The position numbers were made by a program, and so were the translations under genes. Of a stretch of DNA of 35,799 bases, positions 16,512-25,307 are shown piece after piece. This DNA is from Anaerocolumna aminovalerica (GTDB lineage: Bacteria > Bacillota > Clostridia > Lachnospirales > Lachnospiraceae). The DNA lies in NCBI RefSeq assembly GCF_900115365.1, contig NZ_FOWD01000041.1, positions 1 through 35,799 of the forward strand. The letters run 5' to 3'. Below the pieces are notes generated by a model. It was not told the origin of the DNA and made no database searches. It saw only the letters and a program-made list of their open reading frames with translations. Each line of letters opens with the position of its first letter. Position 1 is the stretch's first letter.

Positions 16512-17018
16512 GTGACACAAAGAGAAAAAGACAATAGAGGCTTCACATTCATTGAACTGTTAACAGCTGTATCAATTTTGGCGATTGTTATGGTCTCTTT
16601 AGCTTTTATCATGAGTTATAGTTCCGGAAATTATAGAAATCTAAACGATGAAGTCATATTGCAGACAGAAGGGCAGATTATTATTAACCAAATAAATGGT
16701 CTGATCATTGAAGGGTATAATGTAAAGTTTAGTCCAAGTGGTGAACTTACAATATATCAGGAAGATGTTACCTATGTTATTCTCTTTGATACTATCAAAC
16801 ACCAGCTTGATTTTAAGAAATTTACCCCAGAGGGTATTCAGATTGGTAACAAAGAATTATTAGGTAAATATGTAGAAGAATTTCAAGTGGTGGATACTGG
16901 AGCTGATGATTCTAATAAACAAATCAAGGTATCTTTAAGCCTAAAAAAAGAAAAGAGTACCTTTCAACTAAAGAATCAGGTCATTACCTTAAGAAACAAG
17001 ATAAAACCTGTACCATAA
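16512..17018 (+). CDS. Minor pilin (PilW/GspJ-like), 168 residues
   Basis: Starts at GTG 16512, with a G-rich RBS (AAGGGGG) upstream. The leader MTQREKDNRG is followed by FTFIELLTAVSILAIVMVSL, with Glu at +5. The C-terminal domain (LTIYQEDVTYVILFDTIKHQLDF) resembles GspJ/PilW minor pilins, in which beta-strands pack on the helix. It lies between another minor pilin and the giant surface protein. The GspJ/PilW assignment is tentative; prepilin status is clear. Confidence 0.82.
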   Translation: MTQREKDNRGFTFIELLTAVSILAIVMVSLAFIMSYSSGNYRNLNDEVILQTEGQIIINQINGLIIEGYNVKFSPSGELTIYQEDVTYVILFDTIKHQLDFKKFTPEGIQIGNKELLGKYVEEFQVVDTGADDSNKQIKVSLSLKKEKSTFQLKNQVITLRNKIKPVP

Positions 17019-17036
17019 TGGAAGGAGGTTCATTCA

Positions 17037-20000
17037 TTGAAAAAATTGTTTGGAAAAATAAAAGAGTGTAGCTATATGAAGTCCTATAATGGTTTAAAAT
17101 ATACTTTCGTAACCGTACTGGTTCTTTCTCTTCTTCTCATTATGCCTCAAATAATAATGTGGGTACAGGCTGCAGTTATATCTAAAGGAGAAGCAGTTAC
17201 CGATTGGATTCCAAATCAATCCGGCGAAAAGGGGACGAAGAACAATCCATTTGTCATACTTGAGATTGTTCCTTATGAAGGATATGGAGAGATTGGATAT
17301 TTAATAGATGGATGTGAGCCAGTTGATATGGATAGGCTTCGTTACTCAGGTGATATGACAACGGTAACAGCAACTAAAGCCTCCTCTGCAGTTTGGGGCA
17401 TACAGTATCAATTTCCGGATGAGAAAGGGATTCCATCGGATTGGATTACCCAAAATGGTGAAAAGACATTGTACGGATATTATGAAAGAGTGGGAGAAAA
17501 TGAGGGACTATTTCAGGAAGTTGTTGATAAAGCAACGGGACAGGTCAATTACGTTAAAGTGGATAATGGGAATATAGTTTGGAAAACTGTTTTTGGTATG
17601 AGTGAGGAAAAAGTAGAGAATAAAAGAAAACTTGAGTTTATTGGTGATAAAGTCTATACAAGCCGAACAGATAATCAGTTTAAAAAAGGATATGCTTATG
17701 CTTATACTAATCATAATTATTTTTTAAAGGATGTATTAGAAGTTTCGGAAAATGATATAAAAGATTATCATATTTTAGTCAAAACCGTGGAACCAAAGGA
17801 TCTAAATGAGCAGCTGGAATGGATAGACAGAGCGGATTTAATATCTATTAGTCCCAAATCCCATATTGTTAATCTTCCTGAAATATGGGAAAAATATAAC
17901 CTTGCCGGTAAGCCGGCTAAACCCCACCCGTGGGATGGATTTGGCAATAACGATTTAAGCTGGGATGCAGTTGTCCGCATATTTAAGAAAGTAAATATTG
18001 AAAAAGATTATGGGGCTATTATATTTGATTGGACTGTGTACACAAATCCACCAACCAGCACAAGTAAACTGGTAACTCCTTACCAGACAGATTATTATGG
18101 AAATGGGACAAATCATACAAATGGAAGTGAATGGGGAAATTCCAATAATGTATATAAGTTAGCCTTGATGTCAAGAACCATGAATCCGGTTCTATTTTAC
18201 AATCTATTTCTAAATGAGAATCAAGAGGCATTAATAAAGAATGGAGCCTTCGTGAATCAAAAAGGGGACGGCAAAAATTATTGGTGTCAAAGTACCTTTA
18301 TGCCCACCCAAAAGGATGGTTCTCTGGCATGGGATGCCCATTGGGATACATTGTGGGAAAAATTTAGGCTAAATCCTTATATGAGTGGTAACGTAAGTGT
18401 TACAGGAAGAATTTATACTTATAATGGAGATTGCACTTTGTCACAAAATTTTGTGAATGATAAGATAGGTGAAACAAAATATACGGAAGATTTTTTTGAT
18501 TATTTGGAAGAGAAGAGAGAAAAAAATACCCCTGCTAATGCAATTAAATTTATTCTTGGTTCTCAAAGCCATGAGTCAGTTCAAGATATGCCCCTTAAGA
18601 TATTGAATATCGAACCGACCAATGAGTTTACACTAAACACATATAGATTGCGGGCTTTGTTACCTAATTATATTGGAAAAATAGATATTGTTCAAATGAC
18701 TTCTGCTGAATTTGTGGGCAAGATAGAAGATTTGAATAGTACTTATGATGGAATCTATCTTGGAATGAATTGTGGAGGATATAATACGAAATCCCAAAGA
18801 AATCCGGATTATGGAAAGAATTCGTCCAATGACCCACAGTACATAGATTTACCCTATTACAATGATAATCAACTTGATGGAAAGATTTATCTTCATGTTG
18901 GAGATTTGATCAAAGGTAACCGTTTTGAAGTAAATTGGCTTCCGGGAGGTACGAATACATCCACAAGGAATACTACAAGGATGCCAGGTAATGATATTAC
19001 AAAGCAGAAAAAAAACGAGCTGGCTGATTTTATAAAAGCAGGATACCCGGTATTGGTTGATTCTAAGCTGTATCATACAGGATCAGATCTGACAGAACTT
19101 GTAGTAGATAAAACATCAAATATATATGCCTTAATTAAAGAAAATAAAGAAAGAGCGAATCTGTTAAATATTGCAGAACTGCCTGTTAGGAACATCCAAA
19201 GTAAGATAAACACAGATAAACCAACTTTGTTGATTAACTCGGCTCCTACTCCCTACAAGGGCATATTCAATAATGGGACTATTAGTGCCGATAATTACAT
19301 TAATGGCAGTAATATTAATTTTAGAAACCTGGTATATAACTACACAATTCTTGAAAAGGATACTAGTAAAACCTTCCAGGTAAAACTCTATATTGATGCC
19401 AACTCAGACGGAAGATTTGACGAAACAGAACTTAATATGATTCAGACAGGAGTTACTCCAAACACACCACATAAACTAACCAAACGTTTAGCAATGGACT
19501 ACTTTGGAGTCATACCATGGAAACTGCAAATCGTTGATGAGAAGCAAACGGAAAATCGAGATGAGATTTCAGGTTTTTCAGCTGTAAAACGATCTGATTC
19601 TGAGAAAGAAACAATTCGTGTCCTACAGATTAACCAAAATGGCAGCAGTACTACATTAACCCTTCAAAATAATCCACAATTTCGTAAGTTTACGGAGAAT
19701 CTTAACGATTATAAAGTTATTTTTGAAACGAAGACCATCTTAGAATTTGAGAATATGTATTCAGGATATAATAATTATTTTGATATAACCTCAGAAGGAA
19801 CAAAAAAGAATACGGATAAATTAAAAAATTATAATATGTTGATTCTAGGTTTTAGTGATGTTTATGGACCCATAAAGAATGAATCTGCATTGAATAATAT
19901 AAAATATTTTATTGAAAAAGGAAAAAGTGTTCTCTTTACACATGATACTACTTCTTTTAATAATGAAAGTTCTCAGGCTAATGAGTTTGGATATTATTTT

Positions 20001-20942
20001 AATAAGGATTTTAGAGATATATTAGGAATGGATCGTTTTGGTGTACGAAATCCCGGTGGAGTACTAAAAGAATATAATGATATTCCAATGTCACCAACAG
20101 GAGTTTTGTATCCCCAGATTCACGGATACAATTCCTATGCCTTAAAAAGGATAGCAGATAATTATGTGAATCTAACATTTAAAGGATTAAGTCCAAGTGC
20201 TGACAATAATATAACAACAACGGTTACAAAACTGAACCAGGGACAGATTACCCAGTACCCTTATGTAATTGATGATACAATCAGTGTGGCAGATACCCAC
20301 GCACAATATTTTCAACTTAACTTAGAAGATCCAAGTATAGTTGTATGGTATTGTCTGGCTAAAGGAAACAGCGATGGAAGCACTGCTGATATATATGGTA
20401 TGTCACCAAATGATGCTTCCAGCTATTATTATATCTATAATAAAGGCAACATTACATACTCCGGTGTTGGACATTCTCCAGTTGGAAATAGTGAAATGGA
20501 GGTTAAGCTATTTGTTAACACCATGATAGCAGCTTACAAAGCATCCATTAAGCCCCCTATAATCCAGATTCTGAATGAAGAAGAATGCGTTTTTACCCCG
20601 GATGAAGTTTATGGAACAGATGATATTCTTGAAATTAAATTTATTCCATGGGATTTTAACCTATCCAGTCAGGAACTTGGTGTAAAAGTTCAGATTGCCG
20701 GAGGAGATAAGCTGGAAATATATGATAGGTATGGCAATAAGATGAATAGTGAGTTACTTGGTAAAGATGGTGAACGTTTAATAAAATTAGAAAATGGTAA
20801 CATTTATACCGCTCATTATAAAAGAAGCCTTTTTGCAGACGAGAAATATAGAAACATTCATTTCTATATTGAGAATAAGGCAGGTTATTATGGAGAAGAA
20901 GAACTGGAATTAAAGGAAAGAGTTTTATTTAATTTATATTAA
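17037..20942 (+). CDS. Giant surface protein of the pilus operon (DUF5057-like)
   Basis: A 1301-residue protein starting at TTG 17037, with AGGAGG 8 nt upstream. One membrane anchor or signal segment (FVTVLVLSLLLIMPQIIMWV, about 24-43) precedes a long extracellular part opening with NNPFVILEIVPYEGYGEIGY, the start I associate with DUF5057 proteins in clostridial pilus loci. A second copy-like start occurs near residue 520 (MPLKILNIEPTNEF) and a third near 865 (KETIRVLQINQNG), suggesting repeated Rossmann-like units that include NMLILGFSDVYGPI and FIEKGKSVLFTHDTTS. Residues 787-798 (DANSDGRFDETE) form a canonical EF-hand-type calcium loop. There is no cysteine pair or LPXTG anchor. The role is unknown; a pilus tip or substrate-binding adhesin is inference. 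Confidence 0.65.
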   Translation: MKKLFGKIKECSYMKSYNGLKYTFVTVLVLSLLLIMPQIIMWVQAAVISKGEAVTDWIPNQSGEKGTKNNPFVILEIVPYEGYGEIGYLIDGCEPVDMDRLRYSGDMTTVTATKASSAVWGIQYQFPDEKGIPSDWITQNGEKTLYGYYERVGENEGLFQEVVDKATGQVNYVKVDNGNIVWKTVFGMSEEKVENKRKLEFIGDKVYTSRTDNQFKKGYAYAYTNHNYFLKDVLEVSENDIKDYHILVKTVEPKDLNEQLEWIDRADLISISPKSHIVNLPEIWEKYNLAGKPAKPHPWDGFGNNDLSWDAVVRIFKKVNIEKDYGAIIFDWTVYTNPPTSTSKLVTPYQTDYYGNGTNHTNGSEWGNSNNVYKLALMSRTMNPVLFYNLFLNENQEALIKNGAFVNQKGDGKNYWCQSTFMPTQKDGSLAWDAHWDTLWEKFRLNPYMSGNVSVTGRIYTYNGDCTLSQNFVNDKIGETKYTEDFFDYLEEKREKNTPANAIKFILGSQSHESVQDMPLKILNIEPTNEFTLNTYRLRALLPNYIGKIDIVQMTSAEFVGKIEDLNSTYDGIYLGMNCGGYNTKSQRNPDYGKNSSNDPQYIDLPYYNDNQLDGKIYLHVGDLIKGNRFEVNWLPGGTNTSTRNTTRMPGNDITKQKKNELADFIKAGYPVLVDSKLYHTGSDLTELVVDKTSNIYALIKENKERANLLNIAELPVRNIQSKINTDKPTLLINSAPTPYKGIFNNGTISADNYINGSNINFRNLVYNYTILEKDTSKTFQVKLYIDANSDGRFDETELNMIQTGVTPNTPHKLTKRLAMDYFGVIPWKLQIVDEKQTENRDEISGFSAVKRSDSEKETIRVLQINQNGSSTTLTLQNNPQFRKFTENLNDYKVIFETKTILEFENMYSGYNNYFDITSEGTKKNTDKLKNYNMLILGFSDVYGPIKNESALNNIKYFIEKGKSVLFTHDTTSFNNESSQANEFGYYFNKDFRDILGMDRFGVRNPGGVLKEYNDIPMSPTGVLYPQIHGYNSYALKRIADNYVNLTFKGLSPSADNNITTTVTKLNQGQITQYPYVIDDTISVADTHAQYFQLNLEDPSIVVWYCLAKGNSDGSTADIYGMSPNDASSYYYIYNKGNITYSGVGHSPVGNSEMEVKLFVNTMIAAYKASIKPPIIQILNEEECVFTPDEVYGTDDILEIKFIPWDFNLSSQELGVKVQIAGGDKLEIYDRYGNKMNSELLGKDGERLIKLENGNIYTAHYKRSLFADEKYRNIHFYIENKAGYYGEEELELKERVLFNLY

Positions 20943-20976
20943 AGTAAATCAAAAGAATAGGGAAGATGGTGATGAA

Positions 20977-22152
20977 ATGAATAAAGCATACCAATATAGC
21001 TGTACATTACTGAAACTAGAAAGATTAAAACAAAATAAAGGGCAAAAAGAAGTGTGTTATGGAATTTGTGTCCCTTCATATCTAAGTAAGATAGAACGAA
21101 ATCAAGTAACACCTGATTCTCATATATTAAAGCAGCTTTTTGAGAGATTGGATATTGAGTTTTACTGTGAAGAATCATTTATGGAATATTATAATGAGTT
21201 AATTGAAAGTTACTTTGAACAAATGTCTTATCATCTTGAAAAAAGTGCTTATAAGGAATTACAATCCGCAGATAAAAAATTATCTTATAGTCCCTTGGCA
21301 ATTGACTGGTTAATAATACAAGCATATGAAGATAATAAGGAATCATTAAAGCAATTATCACAATGTCTGGACAGTATGAATAATAAACAACGTGCTTATT
21401 ATTATATGGCTTTACCATTGAAAAAGGAGGAAGAAAAAGAAATCATTGATTTGTATATTCAAGCTTTTAATATATTAAATAATAGTTATAGTTTGGTTAA
21501 GCTTATTCTAGCGTATTATAGAATTAGCCAATATGACAAAGTTCATGAATACGTAGATAAATGTATATCTCTTGCCCTTGAGGAAGGAAATACATGGGCG
21601 TTGGGTTTCTGTTATCGTATGGTGGGCACTGTATATGCATGTTTACACATTGAAGATTTAATGTTACCTGCCTATCAAAGGGCGATACATCTTTTGCAAA
21701 ATACATATTGGAAAGAAGAATTAAGTGAGATTCATTATAATATGGGTGCAACATATTTACAAAGCGGTAATTACAGTCTGGCATTAAAATATTTAAATAT
21801 GGTTACCTGGGAGAATGATTTTTTATTATATCATAAGAAAGCCTTGGCTTACATTCGGAGTGAAAAAATGGATGTTGCAGAAGAGTTTATCAATGCTATG
21901 AAAAACTGGATAAAAGACAATGAAAAGAAAGGGAATACAATAGAAGTTGAAAAGATAATGCTGGAAGAAGCTTTATATGAGTGTAAGGAAGATTATCTGG
22001 ATGATCCTAACTTTATCAATATTATGGAAACTTTAATGGACAGATTAAAATCAGAAAGACATAAGGGGTATGTTCTTTTTTATAAAAGTATTTTAAAAAA
22101 AGCTTATTGCAGACAAAGAAAATATAAAAAGGCTCTGGAATTATTTAGTTGA
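20977..22152 (+). CDS. HTH (Xre-type) regulator with TPR repeats
   Basis: 391 residues. The N-terminal 65 residues form an Xre-type helix-turn-helix (LERLKQNKGQKEVCYGICVP, then SYLSKIERNQVTPDSHILKQ). The remainder is all helical with TPR-like pairs, for example YRMVGTVYACLHIEDLMLPAYQRAI and IHYNMGATYLQSGNYSLALKYL. This is the layout of peptide-responsive RRNPP-type regulators, but no partner peptide gene was found nearby. It starts 34 nt after the giant pilus protein, with no terminator or clear promoter between, so it may be co-transcribed with the pilus genes and control them, or act on the MFS gene downstream. Function is inferred. Confidence 0.75.
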   Translation: MNKAYQYSCTLLKLERLKQNKGQKEVCYGICVPSYLSKIERNQVTPDSHILKQLFERLDIEFYCEESFMEYYNELIESYFEQMSYHLEKSAYKELQSADKKLSYSPLAIDWLIIQAYEDNKESLKQLSQCLDSMNNKQRAYYYMALPLKKEEEKEIIDLYIQAFNILNNSYSLVKLILAYYRISQYDKVHEYVDKCISLALEEGNTWALGFCYRMVGTVYACLHIEDLMLPAYQRAIHLLQNTYWKEELSEIHYNMGATYLQSGNYSLALKYLNMVTWENDFLLYHKKALAYIRSEKMDVAEEFINAMKNWIKDNEKKGNTIEVEKIMLEEALYECKEDYLDDPNFINIMETLMDRLKSERHKGYVLFYKSILKKAYCRQRKYKKALELFS

Positions 22153-22223
22153 ATTTCTTATAATATAATAAAAAGCTCATTTAAATGATATAATTCAGCC
22201 AAGAATTTCTCACAAATAACTAC

Positions 22224-22252
22224 TTGTTGTTACCTTAGTTGATTTATATAAT
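22224..22252 (+). promoter_or_regulatory. Promoter of the MFS transporter gene
   Basis: TTGTTG (22224-22229), a 17-nt spacer, TATAAT (22247-22252). It lies 30 bp upstream of the MFS start, whose RBS is GAGGAGAG. Confidence 0.65.
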
Positions 22253-22282
22253 AGACATAAAAATACTGAGGAGAGTGAGAGT

Positions 22283-23518
22283 ATGAAGAAGAGAGGTCTA
22301 TGGACTAAGAATTTTAGCCTTATTACAATATCCACAATTTTATCTGCTATTGGCGGAGAAGCAATGAATTTACCAATCAGTCTTTTGGTCTTCGAGGAAA
22401 CAAAGTCTACTTTCATGGCAGCATTAATTATGATCTGCGGCATGCTACCGGATATTATTTTACCCATATTTCTGGCACCGATTATTGATAAAGGAACCAA
22501 AAAGAAATGGATTGTGGGACTGGATGTTCTTATGGCGGTTGTATATTTAATTATGGGGATATACACTTTAAAACATAAGTTTATATTTGCATTATATGCT
22601 ATATTTACACTGCTAATTGGAACTATATCCGTTTTTTACAGACTGGCTTATGATTCTTGGTATCCGGATTTAATTCCCGCTGGACATGAACAAAAAGGTT
22701 ATGCGGTAAGTGGAGGCATTTATCCTACTGTGACTATTATAATGGCACCTCTTTCAACTTACCTTTATGATAGAATGAATTTAGGATATATATTTATCCT
22801 TGTGGCTTTCATTGGTTTAGCAAGTGTTATCCTAGAAAGTATGATAACAGAAACGAAGCATGAGGCAGAAGGTACGTTAACCTGGGATATGTATAAACAA
22901 GATTTTCTGGAGGGATTTTCTTTTTTAAAGAAAGAAAAAGGTATCCGGAACATTTATACATATATGAGTATCACAAACGGTGCATCCCATGGTATAGGAG
23001 TGGTTACACAAGCTTTCTATCAAACACAGGCATGGCTTACGGTTACCATGCTTGGATTCTTAAAGAGCAGTGAAACAATGGGCAGAATTATTGGCGGTTT
23101 TGTTCAATACAATAAAGAAATACCTGTTAAGAAAAGATATGATTTTACTAAATTAGTATATTCTATTTATGATTTATTGGATTCTTTCCTGCTTTTCATG
23201 CCATATCCCGCAATGCTTATCAACCGGTTCCTTTGCGGAGTATTGGGTTCCCAAAGTGCAACCATCCGTTCCGCCGCCGTACAATCTTATTTACCTCCTG
23301 AAATGAGAGCAAGAGTAAATGCATTGTTTCATGTTATCTTCGCCATCGGAGGTATATTGTTTCAACTGCTGGCAGGATTATTAGGATTGTTCATACCTTA
23401 CAGATTAGTTGCTTTGTTTCTTGGTTTGGTGACGTTTCTCAGTATGATTTTATTTATTTGGCTGCCTAAGGAAGTAAATAGGAAAGTCTATGAAGCTACA
23501 AGAGAAGTGATTAAATAA
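22283..23518 (+). CDS. MFS transporter
   Basis: A 411-residue polytopic membrane protein with about 12 hydrophobic segments, for example ITISTILSAIGGEAMNLPIS and FAIGGILFQLLAGLLGLFIP. The loop after segment two (APIIDKGTKKKWIVGLDVLM) matches the MFS motif A region, typical of the MFS_3-like efflux group. The start is supported by GAGGAGAG upstream and by its own promoter. The substrate is unknown. The stop codon at 23516-23518 lies inside the first bases of palindromic repeat A; argH at 30127 ends in the same way at repeat C. Confidence 0.85.
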   Translation: MKKRGLWTKNFSLITISTILSAIGGEAMNLPISLLVFEETKSTFMAALIMICGMLPDIILPIFLAPIIDKGTKKKWIVGLDVLMAVVYLIMGIYTLKHKFIFALYAIFTLLIGTISVFYRLAYDSWYPDLIPAGHEQKGYAVSGGIYPTVTIIMAPLSTYLYDRMNLGYIFILVAFIGLASVILESMITETKHEAEGTLTWDMYKQDFLEGFSFLKKEKGIRNIYTYMSITNGASHGIGVVTQAFYQTQAWLTVTMLGFLKSSETMGRIIGGFVQYNKEIPVKKRYDFTKLVYSIYDLLDSFLLFMPYPAMLINRFLCGVLGSQSATIRSAAVQSYLPPEMRARVNALFHVIFAIGGILFQLLAGLLGLFIPYRLVALFLGLVTFLSMILFIWLPKEVNRKVYEATREVIK

Positions 23519-23975
23519 AAATTTGTTGCAGTAGGACGCTTTGCTCTGTAGTTTGTTGAGAACTCAGAAAGTGCTCATTAAAGCTTTCATAATGACTCAA
23601 TTTATATGTCAAGGATAACAGGGTATATATTATAAATTTTGCTACCTTACCCTGTCGGCCGGATTACGCAAAATTTATAATATACACCCTGTTATCCTAA
23701 TTTAGTTTATGAGAGTCATTATGAAAGCTCAATAAGTACTTTCTGATTTTAATTTATGTTGTGAAGCAAAGCTGTTTATGAAATAATTTTAATTATATCA
23801 ATCAAGTTTAAATATATTTATTATACTTAAGAAAATAAATTCTCTATCAGACAATAACTATTATTCTTTCCATATAAATAAAACAAATAGGTTCTCATTT
23901 CATATTATCTGTTTTAATAGTTTTAAATAATTCTATATCTATCTATATAAGTTTTAAATATCTATTCCAAAAGAA
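23513..23975 (-). repeat. Palindromic repeat element, copy A, with long flank
   Basis: The core palindrome spans about 23530-23775. The inner stem is 23613-23640 paired with 23670-23697 (28 bp, one G-T wobble on the minus strand); the loop is 23641-23669. The outer arms share CAGAAAGT and AGCTTTCATAATGACTC in inverted form. The orientation is opposite to copies B and C. The flank 23776-23975 matches the left flank of copy C. No coding frame is present. Confidence 0.9.
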
Positions 23976-24110
23976 TTAAAAGCCTTTTCGAAACCTCCAA
24001 AGTTCAATTTATACATTGAGGTAAAGTTGTGTATTGAAACTTGTATTTAATTTAGTGCTTTAATTAATATTAACAATTCATTTAGTATACCCATGGACTT
24101 GTGTCAATAA
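23976..24110. other. AT-rich spacer without a recognisable feature
   Basis: Lies between repeat A and the left end of the IS3-family remnant. I see no open frame, hairpin or promoter worth naming. Confidence 0.5.
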
Positions 24111-24764
24111 TGTAGACACAAAAAGTATAACTTTTGATGCCGCTTATGCTGCTTCATTAGCAGCCTTTGGAGTCAAATAATTAATGGTATCATGAATCCT
24201 TTTTCTGTTGTATCAGGATTCAATATATTCAAATACAGCCTTACGGGCAGCATTGAAATCATTGTATTTATGATGATTGATCTCTTCCTTTTTTAGCACG
24301 GAATGGAAGGATTCAATACATGCATTATCATAAGGATTTCCTTTTCGGCTAAAAGAATGAATAATACCTTTGAAAGACAGGTAATCCTCAAATATCCTAC
24401 TGGTATACTGTGTACCCAAATCGCTGTGCAGAATGATGCCTTCAATAACCTTTACATTTAAACATGCATTTTTAACTGCCTTCATAGCCAATTCGGCTGT
24501 CATGGAAGTATCATAGGCATAACCGATAGAGTTTATTTCTTCTTTTTCTGATACTTTAACTGGAGATAGCTGCTTAATCCAACTATAAATCCTTACATTT
24601 GTGACGCCATATTCATTTCTCAAGTAAGAAACTGAACTACCTGAATTATACAGATCTACAATCTGTTGTTTGAATTCTTCCGAATAATGAGTACCGTTCT
24701 TGGACATTGTTTAACACACCTTTCTATGAAACATTTTATCGTGTTAAACTTTTCGTGTCCATAC
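24111..24764 (-). mobile_element. Internally deleted IS3-family element
   Basis: Terminal inverted repeats are visible: TGTAGACACAAAAAGTATAA at 24111-24130 on one side and, as complement, TATGGACACGAAAAGTTTAA from 24764 downward on the other (about 16 of 20 match). The element is only about 650 bp, roughly half of a normal IS3 element. The missing half corresponds to the end of OrfA and the first half of OrfB, so it could move only if a full-length relative supplied transposase. Confidence 0.75.
24144..24707 (-). pseudogene. IS3-family transposase remnant: OrfA head fused to OrfB tail
   Basis: The open frame (24213-24707, 164 codons) begins like OrfA: THYSEEFKQQIVDLYNSG and YGVTNVRIYSWIKQLSP. 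After about residue 58 it jumps to the second half of OrfB: SMTAELAMKAVKNACLNV, HSDLGTQYTS (second catalytic Asp) and NPYDNACIESFHSVLKKEE (catalytic Glu). The first catalytic Asp region (DITYI) is missing, so the product cannot be an active DDE enzyme. The frame then hits TGA after EYIES, where relatives have Trp; reading on gives YNRKRIHDTINYLTPKAANE before TAA at 24144-24146. There are thus two independent lesions, an in-frame deletion and a nonsense change. Confidence 0.88.
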
Positions 24765-24843
24765 GTATATGCTAACACCATAAAATTAATATCATGAAGT
24801 AGTATGTACGTTTTATTTACTGGTTTGTAAAATAATCGTTAGT

Positions 24844-25087
24844 AACAGCTTTGCTGACAACATAAATTGAACTCAGAAAGTGCTAAATAAGCTTTCGTAA
24901 TGACTCTCATAAACTTTAAATTAGGATAACAGGGTGTATAGGATTGATTTTGCGTAATCCGGCCGACAGGGTAAGGTAGCAAAATCAATCCTATACACCC
25001 TGTTATCCTTGAACAATATAAATTGAGTCATTATAAAGCTTATAAAGCACTTTCTGAGTTCTTCACAAACTTCAGGGCAAAGCGTAC
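24844..25087 (+). repeat. Palindromic repeat element, copy B
   Basis: The inner stem 24924-24951 / 24981-25008 is 28 bp and perfect; the loop is 24952-24980, beginning GCGTAATCC and ending GGTAAGGTAGC. The outer arms GAACTCAGAAAGTGCT (24869-24884) and its complement (25046-25061) are a perfect 16 bp. It has the same orientation as copy C but lacks the long AT-rich flank shared by A and C. It lies about 80 bp from the IS3 remnant. Confidence 0.9.
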
Positions 25088-25307
25088 GTGCATTAATAAA
25101 CTAAATTTATTTGGCTACCTTATATTCATGAGGTATTCTGACATGCCTTGTCAGCCAGATCAGGTAGAAAATATAGACTTTTTTTCAATATAAAAATTTG
25201 CGGCTAAGTTCCTTTGCTGACTACATTTTAACAAGAAAAAGATTATTTTCTTGCTTTTCTTCGGTTGAACGAATACAATGTCGCTATATACATTGAGAGA
25301 ATGGGAA
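25088..25307. other. Non-coding leader region of the resistance operon
   Basis: No gene is seen. It contains a terminator-like hairpin, CAAGAAAA (25232-25239) / TTTTCTTG (25246-25253), followed by CTTTTCTT, and a candidate promoter, TTGAAC (25265-25270), 16 nt, TATACA (25287-25292). Together these would isolate the operon from upstream transcription and start its own. Confidence 0.4.

Noticed and set aside
12857-17018. The operon as a type II secretion system rather than a pilus.
   Set aside because: PilT, the PilM/N/O proteins and absence of a secretin or GspC/L proteins fit a Gram-positive type IV pilus.
23613-23697. The palindromes as ordinary Rho-independent terminators.
   Set aside because: The inner stems are AT-rich, have 29-nt loops and lack a following T-run, and the full palindromes are about 245 bp. 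They may stop transcription, but that does not explain the conserved loop and covarying stems.
24924-24980. The repeats contain GGATAACAGGGT and TAAGGTAGC, which resemble parts of the I-SceI and I-CeuI homing-endonuclease sites and conserved 23S rRNA segments.
   Set aside because: The matches are only 9-13 bases, the surrounding sequence does not align with 23S rRNA, and no intron or endonuclease gene is present. Probably coincidence.
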